From Antedon mediterranea (Eukaryota; Echinodermata; Crinoidea; Comatulida; Antedonidae): a stretch of DNA of 64,000 nt. Each line of letters opens with the position of its first letter. The stretch's first letter is position 1. The position numbers and the translations under genes are program-made. The stretch lies in contig NC_092679.1 of the NCBI RefSeq assembly GCF_964355755.1, positions 4,714,001-4,778,000 of the forward strand, read 5' to 3'. The notes beneath the pieces are model-generated. The model was not told the DNA's origin and did not search any database. It saw only the letters and a program-made list of their open reading frames with translations. Positions 14,770-23,260 of the stretch are shown piece after piece.

Positions 14770-17700
14770 ATTATTATAGACAGACAGTAGTACTTTCTAC
14801 AATAATTTAAAAAAAATGATGAAATAAATATTTTAATAGTGTAAACAGTATCAAATAATGTTATTGTTTTTATATATATTTCATATTTAATAGAAGACAA
14901 TTTCAACAGCAAACAGAAGTAGTGGAACTGTAGCTTGGTGGTTAACATGCTTGCCTTTCCGTTCCAAAGGTCCAGGGTTCAATCCTGACCTAATAGTGCC
15001 AGGGATGTAACTCACAACTCTTTCAACTTCACTTCATAAGCTTCAAATGAGACTTTATAAGCAAGATAAATTATAAAATAGATAATCCATCCTGTAATTG
15101 GCGAGTTGCTCGATGTCGGATGCAAGGATAGATAGAAAGATAGTGTTCCCTTAACAGGAATGTTGTGGCCTGAATAGGGTTTGGCCATTTAGTGTTTAAA
15201 ACATGATTTCCACTTGCTAACCACATTGGAAAATGTTCCCATAATAGGGATGTCTCAGAAGAGGGGTTCTTCTGCAAGGATAGATAGAAAGATAGAGTGT
15301 TCCCTTAACAGGAATGTTCTGGCCTGAATAGGGTTTGGCCATTTAGTGTTTAAAACATGATTTCCACTTGCTAACCACACTGGAAAATGTTCCCATAATA
15401 GGGATGTGTTAGAAGAGGGGTTCTTCTACAAGGATAGATAGAAAGATAGAGTGTTCGCTTAACAGGAATGTTCTGGCCTGAATAAGGTTTGGCCATTTAG
15501 TGTTTAAAACATTATTTCCACTTGCTAACCACATTGGAAAATGTTCCCATAATAGGGATGTCTCAGAAGAGGGGTTCTTCTGTATAACAATTAACATACA
15601 GTACTAACAGTAACACCCACAAATCTGGAAACACATTCCAAAACACATTTAAAAAATTATTATATTAAAAAAATAGATCATTTTCGGGAAGCTACTGTAG
15701 GTATCTGGTTTTAGGAGAGTTCACGACCACATTTAAACTCTTTTTTTAAGTTTATTTTTTTAGTGAAGCAGATTGAGCATTGTGAAATAATTAAGTACAA
15801 AAGCTGTTTTATATTTCATTGGAAATTTAAACCTGGAATATCTAAAACTCACTCTCTGGATGGCCAGAGAGAACATGTGTTAATTAAGTGGTGGAAAAAT
15901 CCCAGTATTTAATATGACTCATGCAAGTTGCTAATAGCGTACTTCAACACCCAATCAGTTAGCAATGCTAATGATCCAGATGTGATTTGACCTGATTCAT
16001 TCAGGTTTCTATTACAGACACAACTGAAACAATTGATATTTTTCTTTTTATTTTGCATCATGTTATCTTTCGTACTGTTTTTTATATTCCTTTTTTAGTA
16101 TCATATGTTATCTTTTACTGCCCAACTATTTATATTCTGTTTATTTCTGGGAGCCAACAAAACTGAAACAATACCTTTCATATTTCTTATCAATATCATA
16201 TATTTTATTTAGTATCATTCATAAAAGTTATCTTTTACTGCCCAACTATACATTTATATTCCATTTAACTGTTGAAAGCAGGGCTAAAGTATTATAACTG
16301 ATTTAGGCTTTCTTCCAGCCACACATGCTATATTATAATTGTTGTTCTTAGCAATGTGCAATGGAATTTATTCTCTGTTTACTTCTGGAAGCCTACTGTT
16401 TTCTAACTTATTTAGGCCTTCCATACTGCACATACTATGCTTTAATTGTTGTTTTGGCAATAAGTGAAATGGAAATTTGCAGCTCAAAAACGAAAACATA
16501 GGATACAAGGTAAACTATGGCAAAAATTACGTGAAGTTGCAGTATGTAATATTTTCATTCATAAAAAAAGGAACAATGTTGCAAAAAGGTTGGATGATCT
16601 AAACATTATTAAAGTTGACAAAGTGAGCAACCAAGCAATAACCATGTAATGGAAAATATGTGTTTTTGTTAAGACTTCATTGTGTACTACTCTACAGTTA
16701 ATTACCCTGATGAGAACACTATGACACTGTTTAAAACATAATGAAATTGCTAATAAAAAGCTTTATTAATGACAATAACAATTAAAGATGTATCGTTCCC
16801 CTAAAATAATAATTCTTAAACATTTTTTGTTGAATATTCTATTTTAATGTAACATAATAGAAATATCCACTTTGACCAAAAATTAAATCGAAAACAAATG
16901 TATTTACCTGAAAAAAATGTAATTTAAAGCAAAAAATTCAAATTGGCTGACAGCCAATATATTTTTGGTTGAATTTAACCATTTATTTTGTCATTTTATA
17001 AGTGATAAAAGGATTTTTTTTTCGTTTCTTTTTTTATGGAAGTGATTAACTTTATTAAAACTACAAACATATTCAAAGTCTGATTTAATTAATCTTCATT
17101 TTTCATGTTTTTTGGGGACAATACATCTTTAAACAAAGAAGTACCTCCTGTAGTGTATAGTTTCTTGACCTTGGTTAGGAGACACTCTGCTCTGAATAGA
17201 ACCACTGGAGTCTTCTTACCATGGCCGCACCAAACAATGTTTTTCATGTCCGACCTGTAAGGAAGAAAAACAAATCAGAACATTATCTTAAACCGCACAA
17301 CTGACACTCTGTGGGCTGGGGACCACGCCGACACTCTGGGGCTGGGGACCACGCTGAATTACTGCTTGTGAAAATAAATTTTAAAATAAAATCAATATAT
17401 CGACCATATTATGTTATTAATAATTTGTGCTCCCAACCATTTGAAATTAAAAACGAAAAAAAAAGTTTCCCAAAATGCAATGCGTTCAGGAAGCTACAGG
17501 AATCAAAGGATTAATCAAATAACAGTTATTTTTATCATCTAAACATTAGCGATAACTGGTTAAAGGCCCAACAGATTGGGTTTAAAGAAAATTAGATTTT
17601 CAGGCTGCCATTTACCAGTTATTTGAAATTTGTCATGTTTCTAATGACAAGAAATTGGGGGTAATTTGTTCACACTAGTATTAGCAAAGACTCCAAGAAA

Positions 17701-18567
17701 CTTAAAGCCCCATTCCCTACGTTTTTTAGATCTAATTTAAGATCACAAACTATATTTAATGTAAAAATAATACTATAAATTTTTTCGTCTTTAAACGGTT
17801 AAAAATGTGAAAAATAAGTCGATTCTAATAATTATAGCGGCCCGCTATAAATCCCAAAATGCATTGCGCGCGGATTGATATTTTTGTTTTTCACCTGTAA
17901 TTCGCCCACTTTTCGATCGATCGTGAGGCCAAAACAAATGGAAGACTCCTAACTTTTCAGCGAAAATACCGGGTTTTCCCCAATTTGTATCAACGGAGTC
18001 TGGCAAAAATAGAAAGACAATTAATGCAGCAACTATACAACGTCAGGCTAGGTATATAGCTCGCGTACGATGTTCGTACGTTACCGATGTTTACCAGCTA
18101 GGCCTACAAAACTAAGCCTAGCTAGGCTAGGCCTAAGACCGTCCACGAGAGGTCGATCGCCGCGAGCTACTTAGGTAGTGCATTGTTTCTCACTTTTTAT
18201 CATAATTTACCATAAAACGTACATTTAAGACAAGGAATGACATGGTTTAATGTTTTTAAAGTGATATATATGTATTATTTTCCAAAAAACGTCCAAAATT
18301 GCAGGGAAGGGGTCTTTAATCACTATTACGGTAACTAACTTACATTGAGTGTTCCTTTTCAGTTTCGCTATTCTCTGATTCATCTGAACCACTATCATCC
18401 TGATTGGTTGCTTTTATTGTGTCATCATTATCATCATCGTCATCATCATCATTGTCACTGCTTGAATAGACGGAGGATGATTGACTGTCGCTGTCATCAT
18501 CTTTGACACTGTCTTGACCCGAAGTAGCATCTGAGTCGTATTCTGATGAGGATTCGTTTGACGCCAT
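4187..18567 (-). CDS. TTLL5: TTLL5: tubulin polyglutamylase, 13 coding exons, 3' end outside window
   Basis: The product is a tubulin tyrosine ligase-like enzyme. This family uses ATP to add glutamates to side chains on tubulin tails and other proteins, at cilia, basal bodies and spindles. Thirteen exons join without phase conflict to give 425 residues (1277 nt). Residues 1-75 are an acidic Ser/Asp-rich leader. The TTL domain starts near residue 80 with [14 protein letters not shown]. It then carries [28 protein letters not shown], the ATP-binding [10 protein letters not shown] (about 231-240), [31 protein letters not shown], and the metal-binding [12 protein letters not shown] with Glu417 and Asn419. 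The order and wording fit TTLL5 rather than TTLL4 or TTLL6. The human protein is about 1280 residues, so roughly two thirds (C-terminal region) lies beyond the left edge. Every splice site is GT/AG. No frameshift or stop is seen, so the gene looks intact. Confidence 0.93.
4764..4915. repeat. Long imperfect inverted repeat
   Basis: GGAATATTTGGTAATACAGC near 4772 is mirrored by GCTGTATTATCAAATATTCC near 4890, about 100 bp apart, with CACATGTG motifs inside each arm. It resembles a MITE of another family, single copy here, in TTLL5 intron 12. Confidence 0.6.
5741..5848 (-). CDS. TTLL5: TTLL5 exon 12
   Basis: Encodes [20 protein letters not shown] then [16 protein letters not shown], matching the TTLL5 helix ahead of the FELYGFD motif. 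Acceptor TTGTTAG|GTCTAT. Donor GCTTTG|GTACGT, phase 1. Confidence 0.94.
6423..6514 (-). CDS. TTLL5: TTLL5 exon 11
   Basis: Encodes [20 protein letters not shown] then [11 protein letters not shown], matching the human [16 protein letters not shown] pattern. Acceptor ATTAG|GTGCAA. Donor TTAGAG|GTATTG, phase 1. Confidence 0.94.
6578..6640 (-). mobile_element. Fragment of tRNA-derived SINE, family 2 (tail)
   Basis: Read on the minus strand it contains CATCCTGTAATTGGCGAGT, the tail of the SINE at 14919-15123. The tRNA-like head is absent. Confidence 0.5.
6792..6893 (-). CDS. TTLL5: TTLL5 exon 10
   Basis: Encodes [20 protein letters not shown] then [23 protein letters not shown] is a hallmark of the family. 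Acceptor TTTACAG|ATTTGC. Donor GTTAA|GTAAGT, phase 2. Confidence 0.94.
6988..7143. mobile_element. Foldback MITE, family A, copy 4
   Basis: Left end CTATCTACACTATCAAACTT and right end AGTTTGATAATGTAAACAGA are inverted, with typical ATGTCATATCACTA centre. It lies in TTLL5 intron 9. Confidence 0.75.
7517..7601 (-). CDS. TTLL5: TTLL5 exon 9
   Basis: Encodes [20 protein letters not shown] then [15 protein letters not shown] and YLYEEGLAR are core TTL motifs. Acceptor CATTTAG|GTTTTAAA. Donor GCAAG|GTAATC, phase 2. Confidence 0.95.
7832..7983. mobile_element. Inverted-repeat element with ~50 bp imperfect arms
   Basis: TTAAGCC...GGGTGGGACCATGCAATGTC on the left is mirrored by GACATTTCATGGTCTCACCC...GGGCTTA on the right. 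It is a MITE-like element in TTLL5 intron 8; the termini read TTAAGCC and GGGCTTA. Confidence 0.6.
7982..8030. repeat. Perfect 22 bp hairpin with 5 nt loop
   Basis: The arms at 7982-8003 and 8009-8030 are fully complementary (core GTGTTCCCCTTGTTTGA), with loop TCATG. The hairpin sits 27 nt downstream of the exon 8 donor in the TTLL5 sense and abuts the element at 7832-7983. Confidence 0.85.
8058..8127 (-). CDS. TTLL5: TTLL5 exon 8
   Basis: Encodes [20 protein letters not shown] then LID, matching the family pattern VSRYI.NPLLIDG. Acceptor TTTTCAG|CCTCAA. Donor GATG|GTAAGC, phase 1. A perfect 22 bp hairpin lies 27 nt into the next intron. Confidence 0.94.
8532..8677. mobile_element. Foldback MITE, family A, copy 5
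   Basis: The ends CTCTGTTTACGCCATCAAAC and GTTTGATAGTGTAGAC are inverted. It occupies the start of TTLL5 intron 7, 9 nt past the exon. Confidence 0.75.
8687..8769 (-). CDS. TTLL5: TTLL5 exon 7 (ATP-binding motif)
   Basis: Encodes [20 protein letters not shown] then [20 protein letters not shown] is the ATP-binding Lys/Gly-rich loop of the ATP-grasp fold. Acceptor TATTTCAG|TTGCCC. Donor AATCAT|GTAAGT, phase 0. A foldback element starts about 9 nt beyond the exon. Confidence 0.95.
8971..9037 (-). CDS. TTLL5: TTLL5 exon 6
   Basis: Encodes [20 protein letters not shown] then FT, matching the LPQTF..P.E motif of TTLLs. Acceptor TCTTTCAG|GGAACA. Donor TTACAG|GTACAG, phase 1. Confidence 0.94.
9085..9303 (-). 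mobile_element. tRNA-derived SINE, family 2, copy in reverse orientation
   Basis: On the minus strand it reads GGAGCTGTAGCTTGGTGGTT (box A-like), then AAGGTCCAGGGTCAATC (box B-like), then a tail with AATGAGACTT..TTATAAGCA..AATAAATTATAAAATAG. It matches the copy at 14919 along its length and lies in TTLL5 intron 5. Confidence 0.7.
9655..9768. mobile_element. Foldback MITE, family A, copy 6 (short)
   Basis: CACTATCAAACTAAAAAAAA on the left and ATTTGATAGTGTACAGCTTT on the right, with the ATGGTAGTGATATGACATCA centre. It lies at the very start of TTLL5 intron 5. Confidence 0.7.
9777..9840 (-). CDS. TTLL5: TTLL5 exon 5
   Basis: Encodes [20 protein letters not shown] plus K; KDRLYKN is a strongly conserved TTLL motif. 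Acceptor TGTTTCAG|GTCGTAC. Donor GCAAAG|GTACGG, phase 0. A ~115 bp foldback element begins about 8 nt into the following intron. Confidence 0.95.
11849..11955 (-). CDS. TTLL5: TTLL5 exon 4
   Basis: Encodes [20 protein letters not shown] followed by [15 protein letters not shown], a signature stretch of TTLL5. Acceptor TTGACAG|GTTCATCC. Donor TTCCCAG|GTAAGA, phase 2. Confidence 0.95.
12197..12279 (-). CDS. TTLL5: TTLL5 exon 3
   Basis: Encodes [20 protein letters not shown] then LHKHGFHE. This aligns with the human TTLL5 segment around YHLSYKIV...HGFHEV. Acceptor TCTTTTAG|AAAAATTTC. Donor CATGAG|GTTTGT, phase 0. Confidence 0.93.
12443..12953. mobile_element. TTAA-ended transposon-like element, family B, copy 1
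   Basis: It has perfect 18 bp terminal inverted repeats, TTAAAGATGTATTGTCCC and its complement. The outermost TTAA on both sides could be the target duplication of a piggyBac-like element. At 511 bp with no long ORF it is non-autonomous. A close relative lies at 38736. Confidence 0.8.
13349..13391. repeat. Perfect 21 bp palindrome with 1 nt centre
   Basis: Arms AATAGTTAGCCTCTTCAGTC plus T (13349-13369) and the exact complement (13371-13391) flank a single A. It abuts the SINE at 13395. Confidence 0.85.
13395..13513 (-). mobile_element. tRNA-derived SINE, family 1, copy 1
   Basis: The minus strand reads TGGCCAAGCAGTTAAGAC, like box A of a Ser/Leu tRNA. It continues CAGTGGAACCGTAATACG and then GCTTCGAGGCTC, a box B-like motif. 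The copy at 18893 shares the full length. Confidence 0.65.
14030..14187. mobile_element. Foldback MITE, family A, copy 7
   Basis: Ends CTCTGTCTAAACTAGTTTGA and TTTGATAGTGTAGACACAGC are inverted; the TATGGTAGTGATAT centre is doubled. Confidence 0.75.
14731..14768. repeat. TTA/ATT trinucleotide microsatellite
   Basis: About 12 uninterrupted ATT units in TTLL5 intron 2. Confidence 0.9.
14919..15123 (+). mobile_element. tRNA-derived SINE, family 2, forward copy
   Basis: GGAACTGTAGCTTGGTGGTT gives a box A-like motif. CCAGGGTTCAATCCTGACC contains an exact box B (GGTTCAATCC). The tail reads AATGAGACTTTATAAGCA and CATCCTGTAATTGGCGAGTT. The element runs directly into the 152 bp array. Confidence 0.75.
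15124..15583. repeat. Tandem array, 152-154 bp period, 3 units
   Basis: AAGGATAGATAGAAAGATAG starts units at about 15124, 15276 and 15430. Units are nearly identical, so the duplication is recent. They contain AATGTTCTGGCCTGAATAGG and AATGTTCCCATAATAGGGAT and are related to the array at 2270. Confidence 0.85.
16782..17132. mobile_element. TTAA-ended element, family B termini, different interior
   Basis: Begins TTAAAGATGTATCGTTCCCC and ends GGGGACAATACATCTTTAA, so the termini match family B, but the 351 bp interior is unlike the other two copies. It ends 12 nt from TTLL5 exon 2. Confidence 0.7.
17145..17254 (-). CDS. TTLL5: TTLL5 exon 2
   Basis: Encodes [20 protein letters not shown] and continues [16 protein letters not shown], the start of the TTL domain. 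Acceptor CTTACAG|GTCGG. Donor GGAG|GTACTT, phase 1. A transposon end (16782-17132) lies 12 nt past the exon. Confidence 0.93.
17702..18319. mobile_element. TTAA-ended element, family C, full copy
   Basis: Left end TTAAAGCCCCATTCCCTAC and right end GCAGGGAAGGGGTCTTTAA form inverted termini. The 618 bp interior includes TAAACGGTTAAAAATGTG, GCGGCCCGCT and an AGGCCTA cluster. A shorter copy lies at 36119. It fills the start of TTLL5 intron 1, 24 nt from exon 1. Confidence 0.75.
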
Positions 18568-18578
18568 GCTAACTACTC
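18344..18578 (-). CDS. TTLL5: TTLL5 exon 1 (first coding exon)
   Basis: An acceptor (TTCTATAG) ends at 18579, so a non-coding 5' exon should lie further right. The ATG is at 18567 and the first residues are [10 protein letters not shown]. The exon encodes a Ser/Asp/Glu-rich leader with a run of Asp, ending EKEHSM. Donor AT|GTAAGT, phase 2. An upstream in-frame Met (MLCYIYSIGVV...) lies within the intron side of the acceptor and was not used. Confidence 0.85.
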
Positions 18579-18892
18579 CTATAGAATAAATATAACAGAG
18601 CAAATGTTTTTATGTAATATATTTGGTTCCATTACTGATTCAGTTATAGGCCCATACTCCTAAAACAAGGCAGTGGGCTTATAATGTACGGGTTTATGGA
18701 CCACAACAATTATTTATTTATACAGTACTGGGCAACTTCTTCAGTCAAAACTGGTCTTCCAGTGTGCCCAGTTATGATCAGTAGCTGTAATGTACTAGTA
18801 CTCGGGTAACCCTCTACTCATCTCGAAAGATGTACTAGGTTCTTTAAAATCCACATGCTAGGTGTTTACAATAGACCTACAGTTTATAGTCC

Positions 18893-19012
18893 TTATCCGA
18901 GAAGACTCGTTCTACCACCAGAGCCATGGAAAGAGTGAGCCTCGAACCCTTGCCAATGCTATGGCTACGTAATTACAGTTCCACTGTCTTTACCGCTCGC
19001 GCACTCACTCTG
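18893..19012 (-). mobile_element. tRNA-derived SINE, family 1, copy 2
   Basis: The minus strand has GCGAGCGGTAAAGACAGTGG (box A region) and AAGGGTTCGAGGCTCACTC (box B GGTTCGAGGC). It matches the copy at 13395 including the GAACGAGTCTTCTCG tail. Confidence 0.7.
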
Positions 19013-21542
19013 AGTAACACAAGTTTAAGTATATACAGACATTTATGAACAAATACAACTTGGTTTAAAACTGCAGATACTAAAATTAATACAGGGATAT
19101 ATTATTATATATTATATATAGACTTTAAACCGAAGAAGAAAAAGGCATACCGATACAAAAAAGCATTAACTTGGTTATTACAGTTGGGTTAGTAAGACGA
19201 CGGTACAACATATCCAAGAGGAAGATAAGGGTTCGTTATTAAAGTTTCTGGATTTGGGATGGGACAAAAAATAATAATAATCACACATTTATAACGAGCT
19301 CTTTACTGGAGTCTCACAGCGCAACATGAAAAGAATAACTATTATACAGTAGGTGAGTTTTGAGAAGAGATTTGAATTGATAAGGGGATGGAGTGTAACG
19401 GATGGAACGAGGAAGTTGGTTCCAGATCTCTGGTGCCTTAGCAAAGAGGGCACGGATTTAATTTAAATGCAAGATTTTGGGTATTCAAATATTTCAAGAC
19501 TTCCATATATAGGCATAATAATAAAATATTATATTTTAAACTAAAAAAATAAAATAAAATTGTTTTCATTCTGGGTTGGAAAGAAAGGATTAAAAAAAAG
19601 GATTTAAAATTGTTTAGCTTTAACAATAACATAAAATCTTTAAAATTGTTTACTTTCTCACTTTTTTTGATGAATGTTGACTAAAATAGTAATAATTTTA
19701 TTTATAGCTAACATAGTATAGGCTTAAATTTATCAGTGAAACATAATTATGTAGTGTATAGTGAATACTTTGACATTTTTACCTACATCTAATGTGTTCA
19801 TTTAAATGATGTGCAAATCACACCGAGGTCAACCAGCACGATTTTCATAACACTCGTACAAAATTAAGCAACAACAGAGATATAAATTTTTTTATTGGTA
19901 ATATTAATATCCATATCATGTCTGTTCATTGAGGCATGACTGAGCAGAACAGCAATGAAGAAGGCATTGAATATTTAAGAAGCATTCAGAAATATTAAAT
20001 TTAATATTGTTAGAAATTAATAGTGGGCATTTAACAGAGTGAAACATAAGCAAAAATGATAACCATACTTTTTGTAGGAAAGTTAATAAATCATCTTTGG
20101 GTGAAGGGTTTGAAACTATCAGCATCACACTGCTCAGAGAGGATTTTTATTCATAAAAAATAATATGCACTATTAACTCCAATACTGCACTAACATCTAT
20201 AGTTAATTCTGATAATTAAATTACATTCCACTTCACTTCCTCAATAACATATTTTTACTTGAATACCTTCACAGCTCTTTATCTACTCATAACAACAATA
20301 TATTACGGTTAGACTAGGTTCTAGCCTGTTATTAGTAAAGATAGATATTTTGTATAATAATTAATATAATTAAATCATAATGTATTTTGATACAAAAATC
20401 GAGAACGTCGACTGGTGGAGTAACATAAAAAAGACACTAACTACAGACTTGGGGCAAGTCTATATACGGTATAATAGGAAATACTAAAAATTGGGATTAA
20501 AAAAGCAAAACATATACGCTTTATTTATAAAGAAAGTTAGATGCTTTTACAGTACAAAATATTATTGTTTGTTAGTTAAAAAATGACCGACACAATCTTA
20601 CATCTTAAAGCATGCGAAATAAAATGTTATAAATGAACTCTCAACTTTTACACTAGACACGGCATTCTTACGTTTTGCTTGATCTTGTACTGCGTGTAGT
20701 CCATTAACAACCAGATCGAAAAACTGAGTCTTAAAAAGAAAGTTCTCCATCACCTGTAGTTCTCTATTTAAATACACTGTGTATAATGATAGCGAACAGA
20801 GTATAGCAGTTTCTGCGTAGGTGTTTGTACGTGTGGCAGTTTATACAAAGGTAATGAGAATACCCAAGATAGAGACATGGCCAATCAATATGATCCCTCA
20901 CTACATACACACAATCATTATTATAGGTTTCTGAGTTATGAACAGTGTTCTTTTGGGAAATGCGGTATCTTTAAACCTTGAAAAGCATTATGCTAAATTA
21001 AGGACGCAGCATCCACTTTTTAAATTATGTGATTTGATATTCAGCATCGATTTTGTTGATTGAACCAACAAATAAAAGAGCACATGTAAAATAAAATTTA
21101 ATAATTATTCAAGGTTCAAGATTATAATAAAATTACACTGTATTGTTGCAAAGAAAATTATTATTTATTCTTTAAAAGAATGTTTTTATTCAAGTTTGAT
21201 AAATTATGTACCATACATTATTTCAAACAGAATGAATTAATCTATAAATATATCATAAATTTATACCATTGTCAGATTGTAGGGTTTCTGCAATTCAAGT
21301 TACAATGGTTGATGACTTTTTTTCATTTTTTTCACATTTCGACACCGCTTTGTGTAATTGATTGTCAGGTGGGACCTAATCATTTTATTTTTCTACTAAC
21401 TAATTGCAAAAACATATAGAGTATAGTAAAATATATAAATGAATAAAAATTATATTAGTAATTAAAATTAATAACAGTTTTTTTTGGTGTCACGACACAA
21501 TGATATTTTTTATCTATTACGGTACCATATCTTTTTCTATAC

Positions 21543-22055
21543 CACGGGCGGATTGCAATAAGCGGTCTATAACCGGTCTTAGCGCTTAGCCGGCTATAAT
21601 TCGTGACGTAGCAAGTAGTCTTATATTATAGACCATTGCTATATCGCGGTCTAACCTGTAAACGGTCTTTAAAATTAAAGCCTACTCGAAGGAGTCTTAA
21701 AACAGTCTTAAACCTCTCTTTTTGTTGCTTTTCGTATTATTGAACAAGTTTTAAGTGTTAAATAAAATAATAACGGTGATTTTATTCTTATATAGGCCTA
21801 GAATAGATTTTTTCGCGTAGAAATGTACGTACTGTTATGATTGTGAATTGAACAAGCGTGACGAACATTACCTTATTTGGTATTCTACGCGCCAAGTACG
21901 CCCTCAATTTGTTACTTTACGCGGTCTTATCTCAGACTGTTTTATAGCAATGGTCTAACAGGGGTGGCTTTAGTAAGACCGTCTATCTGATAAAGCCGGC
22001 TTTAATCGGGAGTTAAGACCATCAGTTAAGACTGTTTTATAGCAATCCACCCCTG
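21543..22055. mobile_element. Inverted-repeat element with CACGGGCGGATTGC-type ends
   Basis: Left end CACGGGCGGATTGCAATAAG and right end TATAGCAATCCACCCCTG are inverted. Sub-terminal GGTCTTA/TAAGACC motifs repeat many times inward. At 513 bp with no ORF it is a non-autonomous DNA element. Confidence 0.6.
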
Positions 22056-23147
22056 CTTATTTAAGGTAAAGATTGAGAGGATCATGGCCTCCGGCCCTGT
22101 TCTGTCTCGGGCCTATGGCATTCCAAACCTAAAACAAAACATCCCTATAGGCAATGGTGAGAAAAAGATGATGGTAAATAAAGGAAAAAAATAAGAGAAA
22201 TAAATAAAGGAAAAAAATAAGAGAAATAAAAAAAAAAAAAAAAAATTAGGTATGGGAAGTTTCGAATTTCAACATCATTGATCTAACGCTACTAAGTTCA
22301 GTCACGCAACTGCCTTGCAGAATACCATTAGCATAATTTATTTGATTTAAATATATTCTTACATAGGGGGGGGGGGGGATTTCATGGTAAAAATCGATTT
22401 AGTTGCCAGAAGTATGAATATGGCATCGTATTTCTAGGGGTAGAAACAACAAGTCAACCTGGGTGGGCATATTCTCAATGTCTTGTTTCATATATTGGTA
22501 AGGTGGACCACTGTGCAGCCTAATTTTGTTTACCTATCGAACAGAGAACCATGCAACATGGCTCGTAAAGAAAACATTATCATGCCTATGGACGGTGGCC
22601 ATTCGTTCAGCCATCAAAAGATATAGGCTTCTAGGCCTAGAGCCTAGAGGCCTACTATACTAGCTAGCCTAGGCCTAGCCTAATTAAGAAGAAACTGTTT
22701 TTATATTTAATAATAATGCCCATAAATCTGGCCCCTTCCTTAATGCATTACTTTCTAGGCATGCTTTTAGTTCATATTAGCCAAGTCATTTCTAAGCTTA
22801 GCACAAGCCTTCTTGAGTCAATTTAAATTTAATCCTCCAGGGCCTTCTTCCATTCCTCACGCACTGAAAAAACTGACAGCGAGTGTCCTCTACCAGCCAG
22901 GCCTACATTCAGACGTCTGTATCACAAAAACGGCATAAATTATGTACTTACCAAGCGGTTGGTCATTAGATTCCACTTGTTTACAAATAGATAAAAAAAT
23001 ATGGAAAGCAAAAGAAAATCTGAAATACTGTGTTTTTAAAGAAAATAATTTGGTAATAATTTTTGTAGTCAGTTGTTAAGACGACCACCTGTTTGCGCAT
23101 GATCATACCAATATTCAAATTGGAATTGTGGGACATAAACATTGAAC

Positions 23148-23159
23148 CAAGATGGCGGC
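23148..23159 (+). promoter_or_regulatory. TISU / YY1 element over the LYPLAL1 start codon
   Basis: CAAGATGGCGGC matches the TISU consensus SAASATGGCGGC exactly and contains the YY1 core AAGATGGCGGC. TISU genes typically have very short 5' leaders and scanning-free initiation, so transcription probably starts within a few tens of bases upstream. Confidence 0.75.
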
Positions 23160-23260
23160 GCCCATAGTTGGTCTTTCAAAATCGAAATTAGCTGTTAATA
23201 TTGTAGCAAATACAGGATTGAAAAATTGTGTTGGTGCTGTTATTTTACTCCATGGATCAG
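23152..23260 (+). CDS. LYPLAL1: LYPLAL1 exon 1
   Basis: Encodes MAAPIVGLSKSKLAVNIVAN then TGLKNCVGAVILLHGS. Donor TCAG|GTAGGT, phase 1. Confidence 0.93.

Larger units (their letters stand above)
12280..17144 (-). other. TTLL5 intron 2 (4.9 kb), no exons
   Basis: It holds two TTAA-ended elements (12443-12953, 16782-17132), a hairpin plus SINE at 13349-13513, a family A MITE, a SINE followed by a 152 bp tandem array, and a TTA microsatellite (about 14731-14768). Further direct duplications near 16075-16270 (shared TTATCTTTTACTGCCCAACT) and 16300-16475 (shared TTTAGGC...AATTGTTGTT) are also present. No further coding evidence. Confidence 0.6.
18579..23151. other. Region between TTLL5 exon 1 and LYPLAL1; 5' exon of TTLL5 not located
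   Basis: The two genes point away from each other. A 5' non-coding TTLL5 exon should be here because exon 1 has an acceptor, but no site could be chosen with confidence. The stretch holds a SINE copy, an inverted-repeat element at 21543-22055, an A-rich duplication near 22160-22245, a poly-G run near 22364-22378, and AGGCCTA motifs near 22626-22682. CCAAT (23108) and its complement ATTGG (23119) lie just upstream of LYPLAL1. Confidence 0.5.

Noticed and set aside
13395-19012. Functional tRNA genes at the SINE heads
   Set aside because: Box A/B-like motifs are present, but the arms do not fold into a clover leaf by eye and copies share long non-tRNA tails.
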